Counted from the stretch's first letter, positions 7,438 to 16,163 are shown. The stretch: 64,000 nt of DNA from Marinobacter pelagius (GCF_900114925.1 NZ_FOUR01000011.1:1-64000), one strand, 5' to 3'. Notes: generated by a model not told the origin, from the letters alone. Made by a program: numbers and translations.

Positions 7438-8499
7438 TCAGGACTTTGGCGTAATATCACCTTTGTGGCGGGCTGAAAGGATATGATGGAGGCCGTCACA
7501 CTCCACCAACGGGTCATCGCAGTTCACCACGATATCGGAGCGGGCGATCACGTAGCCCTTGCCGGTAATGCTGTTTTTCACTACCTGGTACTCGCCCTCG
7601 GTTTCCACCGAGGTGAACTCGCCGATAAAGCCGGTTTCCCTCAGGGAGACAGTCTCCAGCTTGTCGCCAGGGCGGATCCTGCCTTCGTAATTCATCAGTG
7701 CCAGGCGGGCCGAGGTGCCGGTGCCCGTGGTACTGCGGCAGATGACCCCCGGATGCACATACGTGGCCGAGCGTGAGCGGTAATAGCCCTCCGCAACGTG
7801 CTCCTCCGGCCCCATAAAGTGCAGGAACGGCAGCGGGCCAACATCCCCCAGGGTGTAATGGGAAAAACCCCGCTCCGCCTGGATTGCCTCGACGATGGCA
7901 TGGGCGGTTTCTGCCAGTTTCCGCTCTTCATCCAGGGTCAGATCGAAGCCCAGCTCCTTCGCATCCACCAACGCATAGAAACCACCACTGTAGGCGACAC
8001 TGTAGGTCACCTTGCCGAGCGACGGCACTTCGATGCTGGCCTTATAGGTGTGTATATAGCTGGGCAGCCCCTCGCAGGTGATTGCTTCGACCACGCCGTC
8101 ATGCACAGTGGCCTCGATCTGGACCAGCCCGGCCGGCGACTCCAGCATGAAGTTCTGCTTGCCCTCCTGCTTGGGCACGATACCCGCCTCAAGCACGGCG
8201 GTGGCGGTGCAGATGGTGTTGGAACCGGAATAGATCGGGTAACCCATCACTTCCATGATGATGTAACCGGCTGCCGCACGCGGGTCCGTGGCCGGCACCA
8301 GCAGGTCCACCGACATCTCCGGGATGCCATAGGGCTCTTCGAGCAGCAGTTTCCGGAGACCGTCGGCGTCATCCCGCAGGTACTCCATCTGGGCGCGCAC
8401 GGTGTCTCCTGGCAACAGGTCTATGCCGCCGGTCACGATCCGGCTGACATCGCCGCCGGCATGGGTATCCATCAACTGAATGGTGAGTTCCGGCTTCAT
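7438..8499 (-). CDS. Proline racemase-family protein (probable hydroxyproline dehydratase/epimerase-like)
   Basis: A 353-residue proline racemase superfamily member. The start is ATG at 8499, which overlaps the preceding stop (TGATG) and has GGAGAG upstream; an upstream in-frame start would lie inside the neighbouring gene. The N-terminal MDTHAGGDVSRIV motif and overall length are typical. Aligning by eye, the first catalytic cysteine (MCGH in racemases) is Ser91 in YSGSNTI, and the second (SPCGTGT) is Thr258 in STTGTGT. A two-thiol racemase mechanism is therefore impossible. Cys/Thr family members are trans-3-hydroxy-L-proline dehydratases, so a dehydratase-like or altered activity is most likely. 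It is coupled to a reductase gene. Confidence 0.8.
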   Translation of the reverse strand: MKPELTIQLMDTHAGGDVSRIVTGGIDLLPGDTVRAQMEYLRDDADGLRKLLLEEPYGIPEMSVDLLVPATDPRAAAGYIIMEVMGYPIYSGSNTICTATAVLEAGIVPKQEGKQNFMLESPAGLVQIEATVHDGVVEAITCEGLPSYIHTYKASIEVPSLGKVTYSVAYSGGFYALVDAKELGFDLTLDEERKLAETAHAIVEAIQAERGFSHYTLGDVGPLPFLHFMGPEEHVAEGYYRSRSATYVHPGVICRSTTGTGTSARLALMNYEGRIRPGDKLETVSLRETGFIGEFTSVETEGEYQVVKNSITGKGYVIARSDIVVNCDDPLVECDGLHHILSARHKGDITPKS

Positions 8500-9641
8500 C
8501 AGGCGCTCTCCAGGGCGTAGGGTTTGCCGTGTTCTTCCCACTGGGCGTCGGGAACGATCACGATCTTGCCGAGATAATTGCTGCCCCGGTTAACAAAGTA
8601 CTCCTCGGCCCGATGCAGATCCGAGAGCCTGAAGGCTCCGTGCAGAACCGGTTTGAGCTGGCCGCCCCGAATCCAGGTCATCAGCTGTTCCGCCTCTTCG
8701 CGGGTGCCGTGGGAGACACCGAAAATCTGAACCTGGTACAGGTAGATTCGCGTCCAGAGTATTTCGCTGATGTTGCCGCCACTGGCGCCGGCAATGCTCA
8801 GGCGTGGGTAGGTGGCGCGGGCATTCATATCGAAGATCATGGTGTCGATGAAGCGGTCGGTCATCTCGCCGCCCACCAGGTCCATGATCGCATCAATGGG
8901 CTTGTCCCCGGTCTGCTCTTTCACCCGATCCTCGAAAGTGTCCATGTCCGAACGATCCAGAACGGCTTCGGCACCCAGGGCCATCAGCGCATCCGCCTTG
9001 TCCTTCTTGCTGAGCGCGTAGGGAATGGCACCCATGATCCGGCACAACTGGATCAGCGCAGTACCCACACCGCCGCTGGCGCCGGTGACCAGAACCCGTT
9101 CCCCGGCCCGGACATTGGCCGAGGTGAGCATGTGCATGGCGGTCTGGTAGGAACACATGCCCATGGCCGCCAACTCCGCATCGGACAACTCGGGATTCGG
9201 GATGTGATGGAACTGGTCGGAAGGCAGCACGACGTATTCGGCAAAACCGCCGTCCGCGCCGTGGCCGTAGTAGTCGGGCGTCAGATTGATGTCCCGTCTG
9301 CCATTGGCGTAGATGTTGAAATCCAGCAGCCCGCGTTCGCCGATGCGGCTCTCATCAACGCCATCACCGACAGCCACTACCCGACCGGCAATGTCGGCGC
9401 CCTGGATGCGGGGAAAGGTCAGGGTTGGCTTGCCCCCCATCTTGAACGATGTCATCTCGCCCTTTTTGGTGGGATAGAGCCCTTCCCTCGCCTTGCGATC
9501 GGTGTTGTTCTTGGCGGTTGCCGTCACCTGAACAAGGACCTGGCCCGGGCCGGGCTGAGGGGTGGGAACGTCCTGATATTCGAGCTTGTCGATATCACCG
9601 TGACCGGTAAGAACCATGGCTTTCATGGTGTTCGGGATCAT
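8499..9641 (-). CDS. MDR-superfamily alcohol dehydrogenase / quinone oxidoreductase
   Basis: A 380-residue medium-chain dehydrogenase/reductase. The N-terminal GroES-like domain includes the family segment PTPQPGPGQVLVQV. The Rossmann domain carries the nucleotide-binding turn VTGASGGVGTALIQL (about residues 186-200). The usual catalytic-zinc Cys/His ligands and the structural-zinc four-cysteine loop are not visible, so it more resembles zinc-free quinone-oxidoreductase or enoyl-reductase branches of the family. GGAGG lies about a dozen bases upstream of the chosen ATG; an ATG five codons in is an alternative. It is the first gene of a pair with the proline racemase homologue. The substrate is unknown. 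Confidence 0.82.
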   Translation of the reverse strand: MIPNTMKAMVLTGHGDIDKLEYQDVPTPQPGPGQVLVQVTATAKNNTDRKAREGLYPTKKGEMTSFKMGGKPTLTFPRIQGADIAGRVVAVGDGVDESRIGERGLLDFNIYANGRRDINLTPDYYGHGADGGFAEYVVLPSDQFHHIPNPELSDAELAAMGMCSYQTAMHMLTSANVRAGERVLVTGASGGVGTALIQLCRIMGAIPYALSKKDKADALMALGAEAVLDRSDMDTFEDRVKEQTGDKPIDAIMDLVGGEMTDRFIDTMIFDMNARATYPRLSIAGASGGNISEILWTRIYLYQVQIFGVSHGTREEAEQLMTWIRGGQLKPVLHGAFRLSDLHRAEEYFVNRGSNYLGKIVIVPDAQWEEHGKPYALESA

Positions 9642-9743
9642 GGACGGGGAATCCTCCCTGGTCTGCTGAATTTGGGGTATCCAGTCAGGATAGGTGAGAT
9701 TCCCGGGCGTGTCAGGGCGTGTTGCGGGTATCCATTATTTGCC

Positions 9744-10847
9744 TTAGCGGGCGATTACCCGGTATACCGGGCGCAGCCTGGGAATCTGCTTGAGCACCAC
9801 CTGAATGACCGTCATCAGCGGCACCGCCAGCAACACGCCCACCGGGCCCCAGAGCCAGCCCCAGAAGAAGATGGACACGAAAATGATGACCGGATTGATG
9901 GCCATGCGGAAGCCATGAATCCAGGGCTCGATAAAGGCCCCTACCAGGGTGGTCAGCGCCAGGAAACCCAGCGGGGCGATGGCCATCATCCAGAACTCCT
10001 CCAGACTGATCACCGAAATCACGGACAGCATCGAGACGGAAATCACCACACCCAGGTAGGGAACAAACCGGGCCAGCCCCGCCACCAGTCCCCAAACCGC
10101 GGGATCTGGCAGGCCCACCGCCCAGCAGATCAACCCCGTGGACGTACCGACAAAGATGTTGCTCAGGCCCAGCACGCCAAGATACTGGGCAATCAGGTGC
10201 TGGGAGTCATGGGTTATTCGCAGCACCGTCTTGCGCTGGCCCATGGGCAGCTGACGCACAAAGTTCCGGATCAGACGATCCCCGCTTACCAGGAGAAAGT
10301 AGGTGAGCGCCAGAGCCAGGGCCAGGCCGACAATGCCGTTCTGGATCTTGTTCATCAGCTGGCTGCGCCAGGAATCGGTCTGCAAAACCACCGCCGTTGG
10401 CTGCCGCCGCTCGCCATCGGAGAGCTGCTCGACGGATTTCTCCACTTGCTCGGCCGATTCGGTGACCTTGGCAATCTGACGACTGAGTTCACTTTCCCCC
10501 ACCAACACCCGGGAAACCGCTCCCGGCACCTCTTCGACCCACTTCAGGGCCGGCGTGGCGACTGCCAGCGTGATCCCCACAATTCCGGCCAGCACCAGCA
10601 ACACAAACACCATGGAACTGACCATCCGGGGAATGCGCCACTTCACGTAGGCTTTTTTGACCAGCGGCGACAGCAGCAGGCTGGTCATTACCGCCAGAAC
10701 GATGGGCAGGATGATCTGGTGGGCGACATAAAGGGTGTACAGGATGCCGAGACCGAACAGGCCGTAGATCGGAGTCGCGAGGTCCGAGGAAATCAGCGGA
10801 CGCTTTTCATTGCCCGCCGGTTGGTTCTGTTTCGAGTGGCCTTCCAT
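9744..10847 (-). CDS. AI-2E family transporter (PerM/TqsA-like permease)
   Basis: A 367-residue membrane protein with paired spans near the N-terminus, a long polar segment between about residues 115 and 175, and a hydrophobic C-terminal half. It has the family motifs RFVPYLGVVIS and the final GWLWGPVGVLLAVPLM hairpin. Members have been tied to autoinducer-2 export, Na+/H+ antiport or peptide handling, so the name does not settle the substrate. The start at 10847 was chosen because GGAG lies just upstream, whereas an in-frame ATG eight codons earlier sits against the terminator stem after vgrG. It stands alone between the terminator and the reductase gene. Confidence 0.85.
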   Translation of the reverse strand: MEGHSKQNQPAGNEKRPLISSDLATPIYGLFGLGILYTLYVAHQIILPIVLAVMTSLLLSPLVKKAYVKWRIPRMVSSMVFVLLVLAGIVGITLAVATPALKWVEEVPGAVSRVLVGESELSRQIAKVTESAEQVEKSVEQLSDGERRQPTAVVLQTDSWRSQLMNKIQNGIVGLALALALTYFLLVSGDRLIRNFVRQLPMGQRKTVLRITHDSQHLIAQYLGVLGLSNIFVGTSTGLICWAVGLPDPAVWGLVAGLARFVPYLGVVISVSMLSVISVISLEEFWMMAIAPLGFLALTTLVGAFIEPWIHGFRMAINPVIIFVSIFFWGWLWGPVGVLLAVPLMTVIQVVLKQIPRLRPVYRVIAR

Positions 10848-10865
10848 GAGGAGCTCCGAGCCCTT

Positions 10866-10898
10866 AAACAACGACCGGCCCGGGTGATATCCGGGCCG
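10866..10898 (-). terminator. Probable intrinsic terminator after vgrG
   Basis: CGGCCCGG (10876-10883) pairs exactly with CCGGGCCG (10891-10898) across a 7-nt loop. Reading the minus strand, the stem is followed by GTCGTTGTTT, a moderately U-rich tail. It begins 18 nt past the vgrG stop. Confidence 0.55.
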
Positions 10899-10915
10899 TC
10901 ATGAAAACCACCAGT

Positions 10916-12862
10916 CTAACCTGCCCGGCGGCAGCCTGCATCAGGGCCCGGCAAATCCGGTGATCGGGCCTCAACGATGCTGCCGCTACCCGGTGCACTC
11001 CCGGAATTCATCCGTACCAGGGGACCCGAGACTGTTACACCACTTGGGTCTACCTTCACAAAACTGCCTCCGGCCTTGAGGGTCACTTCGGCTCCGGCCT
11101 CGATGATGATTTTCAGCCCGGCCTTGTGGTGAATCTCGGTGCCCGCTTCCACCAGCTGACTGCTGCCCTGTTTGCTGTAGTGATTGCCGTTGGCGGTCAG
11201 GCTGTAGTCGGCACCAAGGTTCTCCCGATGTTCACCGTTCACGGTGAGGTGGCTGTCGCCTTTGATGTGACTGAAGTGATTGTTGCCGACTGTACAGTGG
11301 CTGTCATTTTTGATGACCTCGGTGCGGTTGTGTTCGGTGAGCAGATCCAGGTCTTTCTGGGCATGAATGTAGATCTGTTCTTCTCCGGCCTCGTCTTCGA
11401 AGCGCAGTTCGTTGCTGCCCTCACCCTTGTGGGTCTTGGTTTTCAGGGTGGTGCGGGTCTTGTGCGCCGGTAGTTCGTACGGTGGCTGATTGGTGGCGTG
11501 GCAGGTGCGACCGGTGATAATGGGTTGGTCCGGATCACCGTCCAGGAAGCTGACGATCACTTCGTGGCCGATACGGGGCAGTGCCATCAAACCGTATTGG
11601 CCACCGGCCCAGCCCTGGCTGACGCGGAGCCAGGCACTGCTGTGGTCATCGTTGTTGGAATAGCGGTCCCAGGGGAAACGGACCTTCACCCGGCCGTGTT
11701 TGTCGCAGTGGATTTCTTCACCCTCCGGACCGGTGACAATGGCGATCTGGGGGCCGTCCATCATTGGCTTGTGTTCACACCTCGGACGCCAGGTTCTGTC
11801 CGCCGGGACCACGTTGAAGAAGTTGTGGTAGGTAGTGGGCTCCTGGCCGCCCTCCTCTTTCAGGGCCTGGGGCTGTTTGCCGGTGTGGGTGACGGCAGTG
11901 AGCAGCCAATCCCGGTTCAGGGCCTCGTTGTCGTGGTCAATGAGCGGGAGTTTGGCGCGGGGGGTGAAGTCCGGCCGGTTGCTTTCGCCGTAGCCGGTGG
12001 AGGCATCGTTTCTCAGGGCGTCCAGGCGGGCTTGGGTGAAGGGCTGACCACTGGCATCGACCTTGTAGCGGCCGGGGTAGTCGTAGTGCTGGTAGTCTTC
12101 GCGATGGTTCAGGTCGGCGCTCGCCTGCTCGTGCATCAGGGCATAGGCGGGGTTTTTGAAGGTGTAGTCCTTGAGGGCGACGGAGGCGACGCGGACGCGT
12201 TCCTGGTACTTGAATCGGAAAATACAGGGCTGACGAGTACTGCCTCCGGCCCGGCCGTTGTACGGTGCCGGCTCCAGCTTCGGGGCATCGCCGTGGTGAT
12301 CGGCAAAGACCAACGCCGGTTGCTGTTCTCCATTCACACCGCCGTGCTGGTAGTGGTAATGCCAGCCCTCTTCCGTCGCCAGCCTCTCGATGAAGGCCAG
12401 ATCGCTTTCCCGGTGTTGGACGCAGTATTCCCGTTCTTCCGGAGCGCGTTTGAGATCGAAGATGGTGTCCACGATGCCCCGCTCTTCCAGCAGGGTTCGG
12501 ATAATGGCCTGCGGGCTCTGGCCCTGGAAGATGCGGCTGTTGTGCATCAGGCCGAGGCGCCAGAGCGGCGGTTGGAAGACGACTTCGTAAAGGGTGCGGC
12601 GGTGGCCGGTATCGCCCCGGGCGAATTCGTTGACCACGCCGGTGAATTGGCGCAGGGGTTGGCCGTCCTGCCAGACCACCAGGTCGACGGGTTGTTCCAG
12701 CATGGCTTCGGCAGGTACGTCGGGATCGGTGCTCGCCAGCTCGAGGCGGCCCCGAAAAAGCTCGGAGAGGCTCTCGGTCAGCGCGAAGGCGACCACGGCG
12801 AAATGATCAGAGGGGAAGTCACCGACGCGGGCGGTGAACTGCAATCCGCTTGCCTGGGGCAT
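10916..12862 (-). CDS. vgrG: Type VI secretion spike protein VgrG (orphan)
   Basis: A 648-residue VgrG. The N-terminal gp27-like half is visible, with [20 protein letters not shown] around residue 155. It is followed by the gp5 OB-fold ([45 protein letters not shown]). The C-terminal beta-helix shows repeating HNRTEVIKN / GNNHFSH / GNHYSKQG units. It ends in a short Pro/Gly/Arg tail with no extra effector domain. In a T6SS the trimer tips the Hcp tube and carries effectors. No other T6SS structural, adaptor, effector or immunity gene adjoins it: downstream is a terminator and an unrelated permease, upstream a repeat cluster. The main apparatus must be elsewhere or absent. Confidence 0.92.
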   Translation of the reverse strand: MPQASGLQFTARVGDFPSDHFAVVAFALTESLSELFRGRLELASTDPDVPAEAMLEQPVDLVVWQDGQPLRQFTGVVNEFARGDTGHRRTLYEVVFQPPLWRLGLMHNSRIFQGQSPQAIIRTLLEERGIVDTIFDLKRAPEEREYCVQHRESDLAFIERLATEEGWHYHYQHGGVNGEQQPALVFADHHGDAPKLEPAPYNGRAGGSTRQPCIFRFKYQERVRVASVALKDYTFKNPAYALMHEQASADLNHREDYQHYDYPGRYKVDASGQPFTQARLDALRNDASTGYGESNRPDFTPRAKLPLIDHDNEALNRDWLLTAVTHTGKQPQALKEEGGQEPTTYHNFFNVVPADRTWRPRCEHKPMMDGPQIAIVTGPEGEEIHCDKHGRVKVRFPWDRYSNNDDHSSAWLRVSQGWAGGQYGLMALPRIGHEVIVSFLDGDPDQPIITGRTCHATNQPPYELPAHKTRTTLKTKTHKGEGSNELRFEDEAGEEQIYIHAQKDLDLLTEHNRTEVIKNDSHCTVGNNHFSHIKGDSHLTVNGEHRENLGADYSLTANGNHYSKQGSSQLVEAGTEIHHKAGLKIIIEAGAEVTLKAGGSFVKVDPSGVTVSGPLVRMNSGSAPGSGSIVEARSPDLPGPDAGCRRAG

Positions 12863-13008
12863 GTCTTCAGTCCTTGAAGGGTTGATTCGGTCCGTTGAAT
12901 CGGTGCGGGTATTTTGGCCATCGGATCCTTGATGGGGCGCCCGCGAAGTTGGGAAAGGTACCAGCGCGTTTGGAGAAAATCCAGAGTTGGGGGGATGAGC
13001 GTGAAGAT

Positions 13009-13038
13009 GGGGTCAGATGAAAGCTTTCATCTGACCCC
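13009..13038. repeat. 30-bp palindromic repeat, copy 1 (perfect)
   Basis: Arms GGGGTCAGATGAAAG and CTTTCATCTGACCCC are exact complements, forming a loop-less palindrome centred on AAGCTT. It is the only perfectly symmetric copy of the six in the window. Confidence 0.9.
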
Positions 13039-13073
13039 GATTTTAACCGGGAGCTTGGCGGGAAAGTGAACTT

Positions 13074-13103
13074 GGGGTCAGATGAAGGTTTTCATCAGAC
13101 CCC
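13074..13103. repeat. 30-bp palindromic repeat, copy 2
   Basis: Left arm GGGGTCAGATGAAGG and right arm TTTTCATCAGACCCC. They pair except for an A opposite A at arm position 7 and weak central bases. Confidence 0.88.
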
Positions 13104-13121
13104 TGAGGCTGGACTGAGGAT

Positions 13122-13151
13122 GGGGTCAGATGAACAAGTTCATCAGACCCC
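13122..13151. repeat. 30-bp palindromic repeat, copy 3
   Basis: Left arm GGGGTCAGATGAACA and right arm AGTTCATCAGACCCC. The same A/A mismatch occurs at arm position 7; the central four bases differ from the other copies. Confidence 0.88.
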
Positions 13152-13164
13152 TGAGCATGACCTT

Positions 13165-13194
13165 GGGGTCTGAAGAAAGCCTTCTTCTGACCCC
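13165..13194. repeat. 30-bp palindromic repeat, copy 4 (variant type)
   Basis: Left arm GGGGTCTGAAGAAAG and right arm CCTTCTTCTGACCCC. This is the second subtype: GAAGAA/TTCTTC replaces GATGAA/TTCATC, and position 7 is T opposite T. GTTTTC follows on the plus strand. Confidence 0.88.
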
Positions 13195-13219
13195 GTTTTC
13201 ACCGGGTCGCAGTCTCTGG

Positions 13220-14107
13220 TCACTCCGGCTTATAAAGCCTCTGAATGCTGGAGAAATCCAGCTCGCCATTGCCCTGCCCCGCGTGCAGCTGGAACAGGTT
13301 GCGGGCCAGGGCGCCCATGGGGATGGAGGCTTGGTTCTTGACGGCGTTGTCGAAGGCGAGGCCCAGGTCCTTGGTCATCAGGTTGACCAGGAAGCCGCCC
13401 TGGTAGTCGCGGGAGGCGGGTACGCCTTCCATGACACCCGGCCAGGGGTTGTAGACGTTCAGGGCCCAGTTGCCGCCGGAGCTCTGCTTCATGATCTCGG
13501 AGAGCACGGCAGGGTCCAGGCCGTTGCGCACGCCCAGGGCCAGTGCCTCGCTGGTGCCGGCCATCAGGATTGCCAGCAGCATGTTGTTGCAGATTTTGGC
13601 GACCTGGCCGGAGCCGTGGGGGCCGGCGTGGAAGATGTTCTTGCCCATGGCCTCGAGGATCGGCTTGGCGCGGTTGAAGGTGCTTTCCTCACCACCGCAG
13701 ATGAAAGTCAGGGTTCCGGCCTTGGCACCACCGACGCCACCGGAAACCGGGGCATCAATGAAATCCAGGTTCTTTGCGGAAGCCACTTCGGCCACACCAC
13801 GGGCCGTTTCCGGCGCGATGGTGGAGGAATCGATGACCAGGGTTCCTGCCGGCAGCTTGGCCAGCAGGCCGTCGTCGCCGAGGTAAACCGCTTCCACGTG
13901 CTTGCCAGCCGGCAGCATGGTGATAACGCACTCCGCGCCCTGGGCGGCCGCTTCGGCAGTGTCCGCGGTTTTGGCGCCCTCGCCCACCAGGGCTTCGACC
14001 GCCGCTTTGGACAGATCGAATACCGTCACGTCGTGGCCGGCCTTGACCAGGTTTGAGGCCATGGGGCCACCCATGTTGCCCAGACCGATGAATGTAATCT
14101 TTGCCAT
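13220..14107 (-). CDS. mmsB: 3-hydroxyisobutyrate dehydrogenase
   Basis: A 295-residue beta-hydroxyacid dehydrogenase. The N-terminal Rossmann motif GLGNMGGPMASNL (residues 8-20) binds NAD. DAPVSGGVGGA (118-128) is the substrate-binding signature, and the catalytic Lys171 lies in GSGQVAKICNN. It oxidises 3-hydroxyisobutyrate to methylmalonate semialdehyde in valine catabolism. It follows the hydrolase gene that supplies its substrate by 64 nt and is the last gene of the minus-strand valine cluster, before the palindrome array. The length is typical and the family assignment is firm. Confidence 0.95.
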   Translation of the reverse strand: MAKITFIGLGNMGGPMASNLVKAGHDVTVFDLSKAAVEALVGEGAKTADTAEAAAQGAECVITMLPAGKHVEAVYLGDDGLLAKLPAGTLVIDSSTIAPETARGVAEVASAKNLDFIDAPVSGGVGGAKAGTLTFICGGEESTFNRAKPILEAMGKNIFHAGPHGSGQVAKICNNMLLAILMAGTSEALALGVRNGLDPAVLSEIMKQSSGGNWALNVYNPWPGVMEGVPASRDYQGGFLVNLMTKDLGLAFDNAVKNQASIPMGALARNLFQLHAGQGNGELDFSSIQRLYKPE

Positions 14108-14171
14108 ATCTCTTCCCCTTGTTGTTGTATTCCGATGAGTGGGCCGCAGTTCCCTGCGGCCGATCCGGCAA

Positions 14172-15242
14172 TCAGTTGAAAAAGTCGTCGATCCAGTCGC
14201 TGTCCATTTCTTCCAGCGAGGCGTAGCGCCAACGGGGCTGCAGATCCTTATCGATCAGCAGTGCCCGGATACCTTCGGCAAACTCGCCCTTCTTCAGGCA
14301 GTTGCAGGACAGAACCAGTTCCTTGTCCAGCACTTCCTTCAGGCTGTCGTGCCGGCAGCCATGCAGGTGTCGCCACACCAGCGCAAGAGAGGTTGGCGAG
14401 GCATTGCCAAGGCCCTTGGTGACCTTACCCATCCAGTCCTCGCGGCTGCCCAGCTCGGTCAGCTGATTGACTACCTGCTCCAGGGAGTCGGCATCGGTTA
14501 CCCGATTGATCTCGTCAAAGTTTTGCCGAACCGGTGACTCCGGCAGGGCGTCCTGGCTGTGCTGCTCATACTGGCGGAGCACCCGGCCAACCACGGCGTG
14601 GGCATTGTCATCGCGCCACTCACTGGCTGTGAGCGCCTCGATCACCCGCTCCTTGAGGCTGTGCTTCACAAAACGGTCTGCCATACCCACGAAGAGCGCG
14701 TCAGAGGCGTTGATCCTGGCTCCGGTCAGGCCAAGGAACAGCCCGGTGCGCCCCGGCATGCGGTTAAGGAACCAGCCACCGGCGACATCGGGATAGAGAC
14801 CGATGTTCACCTCGGGCATGGCCATTTTCGAGTTCTCGGTCACCACCCGGTGGGAGGCGCCGACCATGAGTCCGATACCGCCGCCCATCACGATACCGTT
14901 GCCCCAGCAGATCAGGGGTTTCGGGAAGGTATGGATCTGGTAGTCGAGCTCATACTCCTCGGTGAAGAAACGCTCGCCCTCACTGGCAGTGCCCGGTTCG
15001 GTCATGCTGCGGTACAGGGAGACGATATCGCCCCCTGCGCAGAACGCCTTGTCACCCTCGGCCTCGAGCCAGACGGCACACACCTGCGGATCCTTCACCC
15101 AACGCTGGAGCTGGGGCTTGAGCAGGTGAATCATGTCCATGGACAGTGAGTTCAGATTCTTCGGAGTGTTCAGCCGGGCCACGGCAATCATGGAACCGTC
15201 CGCGGTTTTCCACTCCTCAAAGACAATAGGTTGATCGCTCAT
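14172..15242 (-). CDS. 3-hydroxyisobutyryl-CoA hydrolase (HIBCH-like)
   Basis: A 356-residue crotonase-fold hydrolase. FCAGGDIVSLY and NGIVMGGGIGLMVGASHRVVTE form the oxyanion region, and MPEVNIGLYPDVAGGWFLNRMPG is the HIBCH signature that separates it from enoyl-CoA hydratases. The long C-terminal part is also typical. The start was set at 15242 because GAGG lies upstream and an earlier in-frame ATG would run into the hydratase coding end. It cleaves 3-hydroxyisobutyryl-CoA to the free acid, the substrate of the adjacent MmsB, and prevents build-up of reactive methacrylyl-CoA. It starts about 20 nt after the upstream enoyl-CoA hydratase gene. Confidence 0.9.
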   Translation of the reverse strand: MSDQPIVFEEWKTADGSMIAVARLNTPKNLNSLSMDMIHLLKPQLQRWVKDPQVCAVWLEAEGDKAFCAGGDIVSLYRSMTEPGTASEGERFFTEEYELDYQIHTFPKPLICWGNGIVMGGGIGLMVGASHRVVTENSKMAMPEVNIGLYPDVAGGWFLNRMPGRTGLFLGLTGARINASDALFVGMADRFVKHSLKERVIEALTASEWRDDNAHAVVGRVLRQYEQHSQDALPESPVRQNFDEINRVTDADSLEQVVNQLTELGSREDWMGKVTKGLGNASPTSLALVWRHLHGCRHDSLKEVLDKELVLSCNCLKKGEFAEGIRALLIDKDLQPRWRYASLEEMDSDWIDDFFN

Positions 15243-15262
15243 AACAGTCCTCGCCCCGGCGG

Positions 15263-16042
15263 TTACCGGTTCTTCCACTGCGGTTTGCGCTTCTCAAGGA
15301 ACGCGTTCACGCCTTCCCGCTGGTCCTCGGTATAGAACAACTCCACGAACAGCTCCCGCTCCATGCGCCAGCCATCGGTGTGACTGCGGCCATCCCGGGC
15401 ACTCATGATCAGGTTCTTGCAGCGCGCCACGGCAGACGGGCTCTGTTTGCAGGCACCCTCGGCCAGCTCAAGCGCCTTTTCCAGGCCCTTGCCGGCGGGC
15501 ACCACTTCCTCCACCAGACCGATTTTCAGGGCCTTGTCGGCATCAACCCGCTCACCACAGAGGATCATGCGCTTGGCCCAGCCCTCACCTACCAGCCAGG
15601 GCAGGTTCTGGGTGCCACCGGCACAGGGTAGCAGTCCCACACTGGCCTCCGGCAGCGCCATCTGGGCATGCTCTTCGGCAATGCGGATATCACAGGCCAT
15701 GGCGCATTCCAGGCCGCCACCCATGGCGTAGCCGTTGACGGCGGCGATGGATACACCGCGGAAGGCGGTCAGTGCGGCAAAGGCCTGGCCGAACAGCTGG
15801 CCCATGTAGTTGGCATTCGCCTTGTCGCCGTCGGCGAAGGATTTCAGATCGGCACCGGCGGAGAAGAATTTTTCACCCTGGCCGGTAACGACGAGGGCGA
15901 AGATATGCCGGTCCTCGTTGAGCTCTTCAATGGTTTTGGTCAGGGCTTGCAGGGATTCCGCGGTCCAGGTGTTGGCCGGCGGGTTATCGATGGTCAGGAT
16001 TGCGATGTGTCCGCGTTTTTCGAGCTGGATGAGGTCGCTCAT
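15263..16042 (-). CDS. Enoyl-CoA hydratase (methacrylyl-CoA hydratase step)
   Basis: A 259-residue crotonase. The oxyanion-hole segments FFSAGADLKSF and GYAMGGGLECAMACD are present. The two catalytic glutamates are Glu112 (GGGLEC) and Glu132 (LPEASVGLLP), spaced 20 residues as in rat hydratase, so it should be an active hydratase. The start at 16042 is supported by AGGAAGG upstream; a longer open frame reaches through the palindromic repeats but has no coding character. By position between the acyl-CoA dehydrogenase and the hydroxyisobutyryl-CoA hydrolase it most likely hydrates methacrylyl-CoA in valine breakdown. Confidence 0.9.
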   Translation of the reverse strand: MSDLIQLEKRGHIAILTIDNPPANTWTAESLQALTKTIEELNEDRHIFALVVTGQGEKFFSAGADLKSFADGDKANANYMGQLFGQAFAALTAFRGVSIAAVNGYAMGGGLECAMACDIRIAEEHAQMALPEASVGLLPCAGGTQNLPWLVGEGWAKRMILCGERVDADKALKIGLVEEVVPAGKGLEKALELAEGACKQSPSAVARCKNLIMSARDGRSHTDGWRMERELFVELFYTEDQREGVNAFLEKRKPQWKNR

Positions 16043-16064
16043 GTTGTTTTTCCTTCCTGAAGAT

Positions 16065-16094
16065 GGGGTCAGATGAAGGCTTTCATCAGACCCC
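16065..16094. repeat. 30-bp palindromic repeat, copy 5
   Basis: Left arm GGGGTCAGATGAAGG and right arm CTTTCATCAGACCCC. It is the same subtype as copies 2 and 3, with the A/A mismatch at position 7. It lies 22 nt upstream of the hydratase start. Confidence 0.9.
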
Positions 16095-16118
16095 GGGGTT
16101 TGACTCGAACTTGCACGA

Positions 16119-16148
16119 GGGGTCTGAAGAACGCCTTCTTCTGACCCC
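16119..16148. repeat. 30-bp palindromic repeat, copy 6 (variant type)
   Basis: Left arm GGGGTCTGAAGAACG and right arm CCTTCTTCTGACCCC. It matches copy 4, including the T/T mismatch at position 7 and the following GTTTTC. It lies 15 nt beyond the acyl-CoA dehydrogenase stop. Confidence 0.9.
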
Positions 16149-16163
16149 GTTTTCGCGTTCAAC

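Larger units (their letters stand above)
12863..13219. other. Intergenic region between mmsB and vgrG with repeat cluster
   Basis: A 357-nt stretch with no convincing gene. Its left 145 nt (12863-13008) should hold the vgrG promoter, though no confident -35/-10 pair is seen. The remainder is filled by four copies of a 30-bp imperfect palindrome at 13009, 13074, 13122 and 13165, spaced 48, 43 and 35-65 nt apart from start to start. Confidence 0.6.

Noticed and set aside
8529..10904. A 791-codon open frame on the plus strand opposite the reductase and permease genes
   Set aside because: It lies antisense to two well-supported genes, is rich in His, Gln, Gly and Arg as expected of a high-GC reverse frame, and shows no domain.
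11498..12877. A 459-codon plus-strand frame opposite vgrG
   Set aside because: Val/Gly-rich shadow of the VgrG reading frame; no ribosome-binding site or domain.
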